The position numbers were made by a program, and so were the translations under genes. 5,935 nucleotides of DNA from Halanaerobium sp964649895 (GTDB lineage Bacteria; Bacillota; Halanaerobiia; Halanaerobiales; Halanaerobiaceae). The notes under the pieces are model-generated. The model was not told where the DNA came from and searched no databases. It saw nothing but the letters and a program-made list of their open reading frames with translations. The stretch is from assembly GCA_964649895.1 (NCBI GenBank), contig CAZYRX010000082.1:1-5935 (forward strand), in the 5' to 3' direction. Shown here piece after piece: positions 1 to 5,244 of the stretch. The stretch's first letter is position 1; every line of letters begins with the position of its first letter.

Positions 1-102
1 GTAATATCTAGAATAGAAAATGGTGAAAGCGAACCAAGAATTGAGACAGTTAATAGAATAGCAAAGGCTTTGAATAGGAAACTAAAAATAGATTTAGTTT
101 AA
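1..102 (+). CDS. XRE-family HTH protein, C-terminal part (5' end outside window)
   Basis: The first bases are an open frame of 33 codons ending in TAA at 100-102. It begins VISRIENGE and continues through PRIETVNRIAKAL to KLKIDLV. The pattern S-x-I-E-N-G-x-x-x-P, followed by T-x-x-R-I-A-K-A-L, is the recognition-helix end and last helices of the lambda-repressor-like (Cro/C1, XRE) fold. The short tail ending soon after that helix resembles HigA-type antitoxins, which repress their own toxin-antitoxin operon. The N-terminus and any toxin partner lie upstream of the window, so antitoxin versus ordinary repressor cannot be decided. A hairpin with a T-run follows ten bases after the stop, so this gene probably ends its transcript. 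Confidence 0.85.
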   Translation, partial: VISRIENGESEPRIETVNRIAKALNRKLKIDLV

Positions 103-111
103 TTATCAATC

Positions 112-143
112 TCACTGTAGCAGGTGAAATTTTTTGTTTTTTT
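112..143 (+). terminator. Probable Rho-independent terminator of the XRE gene
   Basis: TCACTG (112-117) pairs with CAGGTGA (121-127) around a TAG loop, with one bulged G. The hairpin is followed by a T-rich run from 130 to 143 interrupted by one G. The stem is short, but its place just after the stop at 102 fits termination of that gene. Confidence 0.5.
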
Positions 144-158
144 AAAGCTTTAATTTAA

Positions 159-248
159 TGCCTTATAGTTAACAAGCCCAAAATTATCAAATTAGCTGGA
201 GAGAGTTACAGATTGACTCATAGAGAAACCATTTTTGGAAAATCTTAG
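159..248 (+). pseudogene. IstB-like IS21 helper ATPase, last 29 residues only
   Basis: An open stretch with no start codon runs from just after a TAA at 156-158 to TAG at 246-248. Its residues include KIIKLAGESYRL followed by THRETIFGKS. The pattern I-I-K-x-x-G-E-S-Y-R-L-x-x-R close to a C-terminus is familiar from IstB, the AAA+ transposition helper of IS21-family elements, whose gene lies at the right end of the element. The rest of istB and all of istA are absent, so this is a remnant. The match rests on a short tail, but the terminal repeats about 25-50 bp downstream support it independently. Confidence 0.55.
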
Positions 249-272
249 GCGTAAAATATTATTTGACATTCA

Positions 273-364
273 CAAGTGCTTGTTTTTATTCTGCAATAGT
301 AGGGAATTTTAGTTTGCAACTTCCGGGAATACTACTTTGCAATTCCCGGTAATTTTAGTATACA
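273..364 (+). repeat. Four tandem 23-bp units, IS21-type multiple terminal repeats
   Basis: The motif TGCAA recurs at 292-296, 315-319 and 338-342, with the variant TACAA at 361-365, each exactly 23 bp apart. Read on the minus strand, the units 364-342, 341-319, 318-296 and 295-273 start with TGTATAC, TGCAAAG, TGCAAAC and TGCAGAA. The outer two units share ACTAAAATT, and most units carry a CCC/CCGG block in the second half. The innermost unit is the most diverged. The outermost end is TGT...(ACA on the plus strand), as expected for IS21 elements, which end in TG/CA and carry several internal copies of the terminal repeat for transposase binding. Confidence 0.8.
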
Positions 365-375
365 ACAAATAGCAA

Positions 376-1215
376 TTGGATGATGAAATTATTATAGCTT
401 CAGCCGGGTCGGGCAAAACTACAATGATGGTTGACGAGGCAATTAAGAATAAGGACAAAATTTTAATATTGACTTATACTAGAGATAATTTATCTGAAAT
501 AAAAGATAAATTTATAAGATTAAATGATGTAGTTCCAGCAAATCTTACTATTAAAACCTGGTTTTCCTTTCTTTTAAATGATTGCGCAAGACCATATCAA
601 AATTTTTTATATGATAAGCGGATAAAAACTGTTCATTTTGCAAATAAAAGGTCTGCTTTTTATGCTTCTAAATCAGATATAGAGAATTATTATTTTAATA
701 GTTCGGGAGCTATTTATTCTGATAAAATAGCTGGTTTTGTTTGTGAATGTGATGATAAATCTGAGGGATTAGTGATTAAACGTTTAGAAGAAATTTATGA
801 TTATATTTATATAGATGAGGTTCAGGATTTGGCAGATTCGCTCTATCCTGATTTACCAGAGACAAACTCTTTAAACGAAGAAGTAACTGAACATGATGGC
901 ATTTATACCATAAAAAAAGAAAATGTTGAAGATTATATTAGAGAATTTTCTCCTAAAATATTGAGATATAGCAGAAAAACTAAATTATTTAGAGATAAAG
1001 CTATGAATTTTGGCCAGGCTAAAGGATTAAACTTTGATAGGGTTTTAATATTACCCAATAAACCGATAAAAAAGTTTCTAAAGACTGGTGATATAAAAAA
1101 AGTTAAAAAATCTAGAGCTAAATTTTATGTAGCTTTAACTAGAGCTCGATATAGTGTTGCTTTTCTCTATGATGATGAGGTAAATCTTGAGGGGATTGAA
1201 GGTTATGAGGTTTAG
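376..1215 (+). CDS. UvrD/Rep-type (SF1) helicase with internal in-frame deletion, probably non-functional
   Basis: The 279-residue frame has Walker A ASAGSGKTT (8-16), motif Ia ILTYTRDN (31-38), Walker B/motif II IDEVQDL (146-152), motif V GQAKGLNFDRVLIL (213-226) and motif VI YVALTRAR (251-258). These are hallmarks of superfamily 1A ATP-dependent DNA helicases. Motif III (GDxxQ) and motif IV (NYR-type arginine) should lie between motif II and motif V. Instead DEVQDL runs directly into ADSLYPDLPET, a sequence that normally follows motif IV. Loss of roughly 80 or more codons near 829-840 is inferred. The protein is short even for small UvrD-like defence helicases such as GajB (about 490 residues). 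The only in-frame start is TTG at 376, six bases after a stop and without a clear ribosome-binding site, just past an IS end. A nuclease/ATPase partner, as in Gabija, is not present. Confidence 0.8.
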   Translation: MDDEIIIASAGSGKTTMMVDEAIKNKDKILILTYTRDNLSEIKDKFIRLNDVVPANLTIKTWFSFLLNDCARPYQNFLYDKRIKTVHFANKRSAFYASKSDIENYYFNSSGAIYSDKIAGFVCECDDKSEGLVIKRLEEIYDYIYIDEVQDLADSLYPDLPETNSLNEEVTEHDGIYTIKKENVEDYIREFSPKILRYSRKTKLFRDKAMNFGQAKGLNFDRVLILPNKPIKKFLKTGDIKKVKKSRAKFYVALTRARYSVAFLYDDEVNLEGIEGYEV

Positions 1216-1308
1216 TAATTTCCATTTTGTCCCTGTCTGTGAAGGTTAAAAAATTTCTGGTATAGCCAGTAAGGTAAATGATGTAGAAGTTGTTAGAGAA
1301 AATAAAAC

Positions 1309-1337
1309 TTGCGATTTACAAATAATTACAGTATAAT
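1309..1337 (+). promoter_or_regulatory. Sigma-A-type promoter for the ART toxin operon
   Basis: The -35 box TTGCGA (1309-1314, 4 of 6 consensus) is separated by 17 bp from a perfect -10 box TATAAT (1332-1337). It lies 45 bp before the ATG at 1383. Nothing similar is needed for the helicase upstream, so it marks the start of a separate transcription unit. Confidence 0.7.
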
Positions 1338-1382
1338 ATTGGTAATAAGTTGGTTTTTACTATCATGAACAAAGGTGATGCT

Positions 1383-2069
1383 ATGGGAGAAAAAAATATA
1401 GAACTAAAACTTTATCATGGTACTAATAGAAAAAGAGGCCAGAAATTTGTAAAAAATCAAAGTATGGAAGCTTCAATTGGTGAAAAACACTGGCTGGGAG
1501 ATGGGATATATTTATTTGAAGATGATTTTTGGGCATACTGGTGGATAAGAGAACTTTTTAAAGATAAATATTTAGATCAAGTTTATCCTGATATTTATCA
1601 GCTATATCTGGAAAAACATTATCAGGTTCTTATTATAAAGGTCAATATACTTAAAAATAAGATTTTCAATTTAAATAATAGCAAACATAAACTAGAATTC
1701 ATTAAAGTTATGAAAGCAATCGCAGAAAAGCAAAAATATAGTGATAAGATGGAGGGACAGGCTAAAGTTGAAGGAATAGTGTTGAATTATATGTTTAATG
1801 AGCTGGATTACAAAAGAGATTTTGATCTGGTAAAAGCAAATTTCATTAGAGATGAAAATAGATATTCGAGAAAAAAATTTAAAATTCGGTTAGCTTATAA
1901 CTCTCAAGAACAGTACTGCATAAAAAATAGTGAGATAGTAAATTCAATTGACGAATTTGATTTTATAAATAAAATTTTGAGTTATTATGAGATATTAGAT
2001 TTATTATTTATTGATAAAAACCCTGCGGTATATTATAATTATAATCAGAAAGACTTATATGAAATATAA
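1383..2069 (+). CDS. ADP-ribosyltransferase-like toxin of a putative toxin-antitoxin-chaperone system
   Basis: The protein is 228 residues from ATG 1383. This start is preferred over the upstream TTG 1350 and ATG 1365 because AAAGGTGATG (1371-1380) is well placed before it and the conserved block then begins near residue 8. LYHGT (10-14) followed by HWLGDGIYLFEDD (36-48) and a W/A-rich helix (49-55) is the conserved front of ADP-ribosyltransferase folds, where the His and the G-x-G-x-Y-L segment bind NAD+. SQEQYCIKNSEIV (174-186) matches the C-terminal E/Q-x-E/Q motif, so E176 or a neighbour is a candidate catalytic residue. DUF3990-like ARTs and the mRNA-modifying toxin CmdT are plausible relatives; the target is unknown. 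A small antitoxin-like gene follows after 14 bp, then SecB-like sequence, the order of a TAC operon. The open frame is intact although its partner genes are damaged, so the toxin may be inactive or still controlled by the shortened antitoxin. Confidence 0.65.
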   Translation: MGEKNIELKLYHGTNRKRGQKFVKNQSMEASIGEKHWLGDGIYLFEDDFWAYWWIRELFKDKYLDQVYPDIYQLYLEKHYQVLIIKVNILKNKIFNLNNSKHKLEFIKVMKAIAEKQKYSDKMEGQAKVEGIVLNYMFNELDYKRDFDLVKANFIRDENRYSRKKFKIRLAYNSQEQYCIKNSEIVNSIDEFDFINKILSYYEILDLLFIDKNPAVYYNYNQKDLYEI

Positions 2070-2083
2070 GGTGGTGATTAATT

Positions 2084-2296
2084 ATGCGTACTTTTAAAGA
2101 AAGAATTAAAGCTATTGAAGAACACTTTGATAATTTAACTATAGAGGAATTCGAAAAGAATATGTATAATGCCGGAGCTTATAAAATTAAAGCTGCTGAA
2201 GAATCAGGTTTTAGGCTTTCTTCATCAGAGGAGATTACTCTGGAAACAGATTTAGATTCTTTTGAAATTGAAGATAAAAATATTCTGTTTCTTTAG
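2084..2296 (+). CDS. Small antitoxin-like protein, C-terminus replaced by SecB-like sequence and truncated by frameshift
   Basis: The protein is 70 residues. A strong ribosome-binding site, AAGGTGGTGAT (2068-2078), overlaps the toxin's stop, so the gene is translationally close to it. Residues 1-49 include ERIKAIEEHFDNLT, EEFEKNM, AGAYKIKAAEESGF and RLSSSEE. They form a charged helical domain of a kind often found beside ART toxins, and I infer that it binds the toxin. From residue 51 the sequence ITLETDLDSFEIEDK looks like an early beta-strand region of SecB rather than antitoxin. After residue 65 the frame leaves the SecB frame and stops within six codons (NILFL, stop). In TAC systems the antitoxin ends in a chaperone-addiction (ChAD) region that needs SecB; that region seems to be missing here. 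The product may be a chaperone-independent antitoxin or a dead fragment. Confidence 0.6.
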   Translation: MRTFKERIKAIEEHFDNLTIEEFEKNMYNAGAYKIKAAEESGFRLSSSEEITLETDLDSFEIEDKNILFL

Positions 2297-2550
2297 AAAT
2301 TAATATATTTGAAGATCCAATTGAAAATAATTTTCCTTTTTCTTTATTTATTAAAATCACTGGATATTTTAATGTTATTACTAAAGACGAAAAAATTAAA
2401 GAAGAATTGATTAATTTAAATTCTGTCTCAATTTTATTTCCCTATTTACGTTCTTTAGTATCTACAATTACAGCTAATTCTAATATATCTTCTCTCATTA
2501 TTCCACCTTTAAACATTAATAAATTATTAGGTGAAAATAAAATTGAATAA
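2231..2550 (+). pseudogene. SecB-like chaperone, N-terminally truncated and frameshifted
   Basis: The frame open from 2278 to TAA 2548-2550 encodes KYSVSLEINIFED, FPFSLFIKITGYFNV, then NSVSILFPYLRSLVSTIT and IIPPLNINKL. The order beta-strand, G-x-F, A/S-x-L-F-P-Y-x-R, then P-P-x-N near the C-terminus is the SecB export-chaperone signature. Upstream of 2278 this frame meets a stop, but SecB-like sequence continues in the antitoxin frame from about 2231 (EITLETDLDSFEIEDK). One extra A in the A5 run at 2276-2280 would join them as D-K-K-Y-S-V-S-L. The first 20-30 residues of a normal SecB (about 150 residues) are missing, and there is no start codon or ribosome-binding site of its own. In SecB-TAC modules such as CmdTAC and the Mycobacterium HigBA-SecB system, this chaperone protects and folds the antitoxin. 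Confidence 0.75.
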
Positions 2551-2641
2551 TATTAATTATTATCTCTGGGTATTTTAATATATAAAAGAACTTAGAAAAA
2601 AGAGTAACTAAATTAGAAAAATAAAAACCATTATACGACTG

Positions 2642-2679
2642 CTCCTGCTGAAATTTAGAAATTTTAGCGGGAGTTTTTT
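2642..2679 (+). terminator. Strong Rho-independent terminator closing the toxin-antitoxin-chaperone block
   Basis: CTCCTGCTGAAATTT (2642-2656) pairs along its full 15 bases with AAATTTTAGCGGGAG (2659-2673), counting two G-U pairs, and is followed by six T (2674-2679). The lower half is GC-rich. It lies 92 bp after the SecB-like stop, so toxin, antitoxin and chaperone sequences form one transcript. No T-run flanks it on the other side, so it acts on the plus strand. Confidence 0.9.
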
Positions 2680-2783
2680 GTTTGTCTGAGGTGAGTGATT
2701 TCATAAGTCTGTGGGGAAGGTTTTTTATAGCTGGCGCTGTAAAAATGCCAGTAGCAAAAGCTAATGATAAAAAATCAAAATTA

Positions 2784-2803
2784 AATGTATTAATTAATAC
2801 ATT
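2784..2803. repeat. 20-bp perfect palindrome, probable operator
   Basis: AATGTATTAATTAATACATT reads identically on both strands over 20 bases. It ends five bases before the -35 box of the next promoter. This position suits a dimeric repressor, and the HTH-bearing antitoxin encoded downstream at 3095 is the obvious candidate. AT-rich DNA produces short palindromes easily, but 20 perfect bases next to a promoter is more than expected. Confidence 0.6.
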
Positions 2804-2807
2804 ATTA

Positions 2808-2836
2808 TTGACTTTTATGTATCATAGGTGTATGAT
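2808..2836 (+). promoter_or_regulatory. Promoter of the MqsR/Panacea toxin-antitoxin locus
   Basis: TTGACT (2808-2813, 5 of 6) is followed after exactly 17 bp by TATGAT (2831-2836, 5 of 6). The decayed toxin begins immediately downstream and the antitoxin ATG is at 3095, so this promoter would have driven both. With the toxin start lost, the antitoxin transcript now carries a long leader of about 250 bases. Confidence 0.7.
2821..2836. promoter_or_regulatory. Inverted repeat over the -10 box, probable autoregulatory operator
   Basis: ATCATA (2821-2826) and TATGAT (2831-2836) are exact inverted copies around GGTG, and the right arm is the -10 box itself. A protein bound here would block RNA polymerase. 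Together with the palindrome at 2784-2803 it suggests two operator sites flanking the promoter, as in many autoregulated toxin-antitoxin operons. Confidence 0.55.
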
Positions 2837-2839
2837 TAA

Positions 2840-3073
2840 TTTATAATAAATAATCTTGAGGCAAAAGATTTCTGTTATGCTGTTGATAATGAAAAAGAAG
2901 AATATTCTCATAAGACTTTATATGTTTTCTGTAGAAAAAGAGGATTAAATTATTTCGGATAATATAAAGAGGTTAATATTTACATAAAATTTAATTTGAT
3001 TGAAAGAAATGATTATTTATATATAATTTCTTTTCATGAATTAGAAAAATCAATTACATTTTTATTTGAGTAA
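2840..3073 (+). pseudogene. MqsR-like toxin remnant: start lost, internal stop
   Basis: One frame (2840-3073) holds two blocks separated by a TAA at 2960-2962. The first is INNLEAKDFCYAVDNEKEEY through LYVFCRK; the second is EVNIYIKFNLIERNDYLY followed by IISFHELEK, ending at TAA 3071-3073. An aromatic-V-F-C/G block, then a Y-I-K-hydrophobic strand and a terminal I-S-F-H-E motif is the C-terminal half of MqsR-family toxins (RelE-fold mRNA interferases of about 100 residues). About the first 40 residues are missing, with no start codon between the promoter and the first block. The next gene carries an MqsA-type zinc-finger motif, the normal partner of MqsR, and begins 21 bp later. The toxin is clearly dead. 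Confidence 0.6.
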
Positions 3074-3094
3074 CAAAAAAGGAGGGGGAGAAAA

Positions 3095-4084
3095 ATGAGG
3101 ACTTTTTGTCCTGAGTGCAGAAAAGATGTTGAGTATCAAATTAAGGAGCTGGTTGAGAAAAAAGAAGTGCGCGGCCTGGAATTTGAATATACAGCAAAAA
3201 GAGCTTATTGTAATGAATGTGAGTCTGAAATTTTTATTCCTGAGCTACATGATCAAAATCTAAAAAAAATAGATGCAGCATATAGAGAAAAAGCTGGAGT
3301 AATTAAAGTGTCTGAGATAAAAGAGATAGTAGAGCAGTATAACACAGGTAAAAGACCATTATCTTTACTTTTAGGCTGGGGTGAAACTACTTTAACCCGT
3401 TATTTGGATGGAGATATACCTTCAAAAAGTTATTCTGAGACATTAAAAAAAGTAAAAAGTGATTATAATTATATGAGGCAGCTGGCAGTAGAGAATAAAG
3501 ATAAAGTTTCCGAGAAGGCCTTTGATAATCTAATGGAGAGTATAAAAGATTTACAGCAGGATGAGATAAAAACAGAAAAGAAAATTGATAGCGTGGTTAA
3601 ATATTTGCTTAAGGAATTGGGTGAGGTAACACCTTTAGCCCTGCAGAAGCTCCTTTATTATAGTCAGGGATTCTATAAAACATTCTATGATGAATTTTTA
3701 TTTAATGATGAATGTGAGGCCTGGGTTCATGGTCCGGTATATAAAGATATATATTTTAAATATCGAGATTTTGGCTATAATCCAATAGAAGATGAAAAGT
3801 TAGTATTTGAAAACATCAATCTTACAGAAGCAGAAGAGGAACTCTTAGATAGTATTATTGATAATTTTGGCTGTTACAGTGCTAAAACACTCGAAAGAAT
3901 GACTCATTCGGAAAGGCCCTGGCGCTTAACCAGAAAAAATCTTAAACCAGAACAAAAGAGTAGTGAGATTATAAGCAAAGCTCTTATAGCCAAATATTTT
4001 GAAGATGTAAATGAAAAATATGAGATGTTAAATGTTGAAGATATTAATGATTACAGTGAACAATTATTTATTAAAATAAAATAG
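3095..4084 (+). CDS. MqsA-type zinc finger / HTH / Panacea (DUF4065) antitoxin
   Basis: The protein has 329 residues and three parts. (1) Residues 1-50 carry C5-x-x-C8 and C39-x-x-C42, the YgiT/MqsA-type zinc finger that in MqsA binds the MqsR toxin. (2) Residues about 70-125 (VSEIKEIVEQYNTGKRPLS, then LLGWGETTLTRYLDGDIPS) form an XRE-type helix-turn-helix for DNA binding. (3) Residues about 165-280 (VVKYLLKELGEVTPLALQKL, LYYSQGFYKTFYDEFLF, AWVHGPVYKDIY) are the Panacea/DUF4065 domain known from SocA and GepA and described as a widely exchanged antitoxin domain. The start is secure: GGAGGGGG lies seven bases before ATG 3095. The frame is intact while the toxin-like sequence just upstream is broken, so this looks like an orphan antitoxin that may still repress the promoter at 2808-2836. 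Confidence 0.85.
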   Translation: MRTFCPECRKDVEYQIKELVEKKEVRGLEFEYTAKRAYCNECESEIFIPELHDQNLKKIDAAYREKAGVIKVSEIKEIVEQYNTGKRPLSLLLGWGETTLTRYLDGDIPSKSYSETLKKVKSDYNYMRQLAVENKDKVSEKAFDNLMESIKDLQQDEIKTEKKIDSVVKYLLKELGEVTPLALQKLLYYSQGFYKTFYDEFLFNDECEAWVHGPVYKDIYFKYRDFGYNPIEDEKLVFENINLTEAEEELLDSIIDNFGCYSAKTLERMTHSERPWRLTRKNLKPEQKSSEIISKALIAKYFEDVNEKYEMLNVEDINDYSEQLFIKIK

Positions 4085-4130
4085 TAGCCTGCCTGTTAAA
4101 CAAAAAATAATAATTCCGGGGGAGATAACT

Positions 4131-5237
4131 ATGGATCATGAATTTCATTATTATATGACTTATCTTATTGCGGTTAGATCTGGTTTTAATAAAAAAGATG
4201 CTGAGACTTTAGCTTATTCCAGCCAATATATTGATAATAATGATCACATTTTTAATATTAGTCCAGGCACAGACAATCATTATCAAAATTATATAAGTCA
4301 GACTAAAAATATTACTATGCCCAGGAAAAAACTGTTTAGAATTTATCCGATATTTCATTTTGTACCTGGAAAGGTTTTAGCTAAAGATTCTAGGCGTAAA
4401 GATGGAAAGCTACACCATCTAAATACAACCCCGGATAATAAAAATGCAAATCAGATTTTAGATAGAGCATTAGAGACTAACAATCTCTATAAAATTGGAC
4501 TTGCAGTACATGCTTTTGCTGATACCTATGCTCATCAAAATTTTGTTGGTTATTTTGAAGGCTATAATCATCTTGGGGGAGTGCTGCAAAAATCTCCTGC
4601 TAAAGTTGGTCATGCTTCGGCTATCCATAAACCTGATATTCCGAATTTAATCTGGGAAGATGAGAGATTGTGCAGTTTTAACTGTAAACGGAATAATAAA
4701 GAAATATTTTTAAAAGCTGCTGGACGTATTTTTGAAAAATTAAAGTTGTATAATAATCCTCAAATATCAACTCAAAATTTGGAGTCTGAAAAAGAAGAAT
4801 TATTCTCTGATTTAAGTGCTGCAATTGGAGAGACAACCGAAAAATATTCATTCTTTAGCAATTTGTTTGATAAAAAAGATAAAAACTTAAGAATAAAAAA
4901 TTATCGTAAGCTGTCTCAACAAAAACAATATGGAGGAACAAAAGTTGAAAAATATAATAAGTATCAATGGTTAGATAGAGTTCTTGCTAACCCTGTTAAA
5001 ATATCATGGTTTAAATTGCAGCGAGAGATACCATTAATTCCTCTTCCTGTGCTTATAGAAGCAGCTAAAGATTTTTTTGGTATTGAATTTTCATTTAAAT
5101 ATAGTTGGAAGGATAAAAATGACTATGAGAACAGCCACTGGTATAAGTTTCAGAAAGCAGTAAAGGAACTGCAGGAAGAAGCAGAAACTATATTAGAAAA
5201 CAATACACTTTCAAAAATGGAGTTGGAGGAATTGTAA
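4131..5237 (+). CDS. DUF6765 family protein, putative metal-dependent hydrolase
   Basis: The protein has 368 residues, with ribosome-binding site GGGGGAG six bases before ATG 4131. It starts MDHEFHYYMTYLIAVRSGF and continues to AETLAYSSQYIDNNDH. Then come LHHL (94-97) and GLAVHAFADTYAHQNF (123-138), and GHASAIHKPDIPNLIW (160-175). The many conserved His/Asp residues (H3, H6, D35, H39, H127, D131, H135, H161, H166, D169) and the H-A-x-x-D-x-x-x-H helix recall the all-helical zinc-dependent phospholipase C / S1-P1 nuclease fold. I recognise the family as DUF6765; its substrate is unknown, and hydrolase activity is an inference from the metal-ligand pattern. There is no signal peptide or membrane segment. 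It follows the Panacea gene after 46 bp without an evident promoter or terminator, so co-transcription is likely. The frame looks intact. Confidence 0.75.
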   Translation: MDHEFHYYMTYLIAVRSGFNKKDAETLAYSSQYIDNNDHIFNISPGTDNHYQNYISQTKNITMPRKKLFRIYPIFHFVPGKVLAKDSRRKDGKLHHLNTTPDNKNANQILDRALETNNLYKIGLAVHAFADTYAHQNFVGYFEGYNHLGGVLQKSPAKVGHASAIHKPDIPNLIWEDERLCSFNCKRNNKEIFLKAAGRIFEKLKLYNNPQISTQNLESEKEELFSDLSAAIGETTEKYSFFSNLFDKKDKNLRIKNYRKLSQQKQYGGTKVEKYNKYQWLDRVLANPVKISWFKLQREIPLIPLPVLIEAAKDFFGIEFSFKYSWKDKNDYENSHWYKFQKAVKELQEEAETILENNTLSKMELEEL

Positions 5238-5244
5238 ATCCTCA

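Larger units (their letters stand above)
159..364 (+). mobile_element. Right-end remnant of an IS21-family insertion sequence
   Basis: The remnant joins an IstB-like C-terminal tail (159-248) to multiple 23-bp terminal repeats ending ..TATACA at 364, in the order and orientation of an IS21 right end. The element's left part, istA and most of istB are missing. The left boundary is therefore a deletion point somewhere between the upstream terminator (T-run ends at 143) and about 159. No target-site duplication can be checked because the other end is lost. The helicase frame begins 12 bp beyond the right tip, so the insertion may have removed that gene's natural upstream region or partner gene. 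Confidence 0.7.
2551..2839 (+). other. Gene-free spacer between the two toxin-antitoxin loci
   Basis: Apart from the terminator (2642-2679), the palindrome (2784-2803) and the promoter with its inverted repeat (2808-2836), I see no supported gene here. A small inverted repeat, CTGGC (2731-2735) and GCCAG (2747-2751), has no T-run after it. A 52-codon frame starting with GTG at 2691 lacks a ribosome-binding site and resembles nothing I know. Confidence 0.6.

Noticed and set aside
273..364. CRISPR-like array from regularly spaced repeats
   Set aside because: The 23-bp units are directly contiguous with no unique spacers, diverge along the series and end at an IS tip, so IS21 terminal repeats explain them better.
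1257..1269. Small inverted repeat CTGG/CCAG after the helicase stop, as a terminator
   Set aside because: There is only a four-base stem and no T-run follows on the plus strand; a T-run exists only in the minus direction, where no gene is read.
2273..2284. Programmed frameshift joining antitoxin and SecB frames
   Set aside because: The heptamer T-AAA-AAT is a poor slippery site for -1 shifting and five A is short for polymerase slippage; a simple one-base loss is the more economical reading.
2516..2704. Minus-strand open frame of 62 codons
   Set aside because: It lies over the SecB-like end and the plus-strand terminator, has low-complexity F/I/Y-rich content and no ribosome-binding site, and resembles no known protein.
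2691..2846. Plus-strand 52-codon frame starting GTG after the terminator
   Set aside because: There is no ribosome-binding site, no recognisable motif, and it runs through the palindrome and promoter of the next locus; a chance open frame is more likely.
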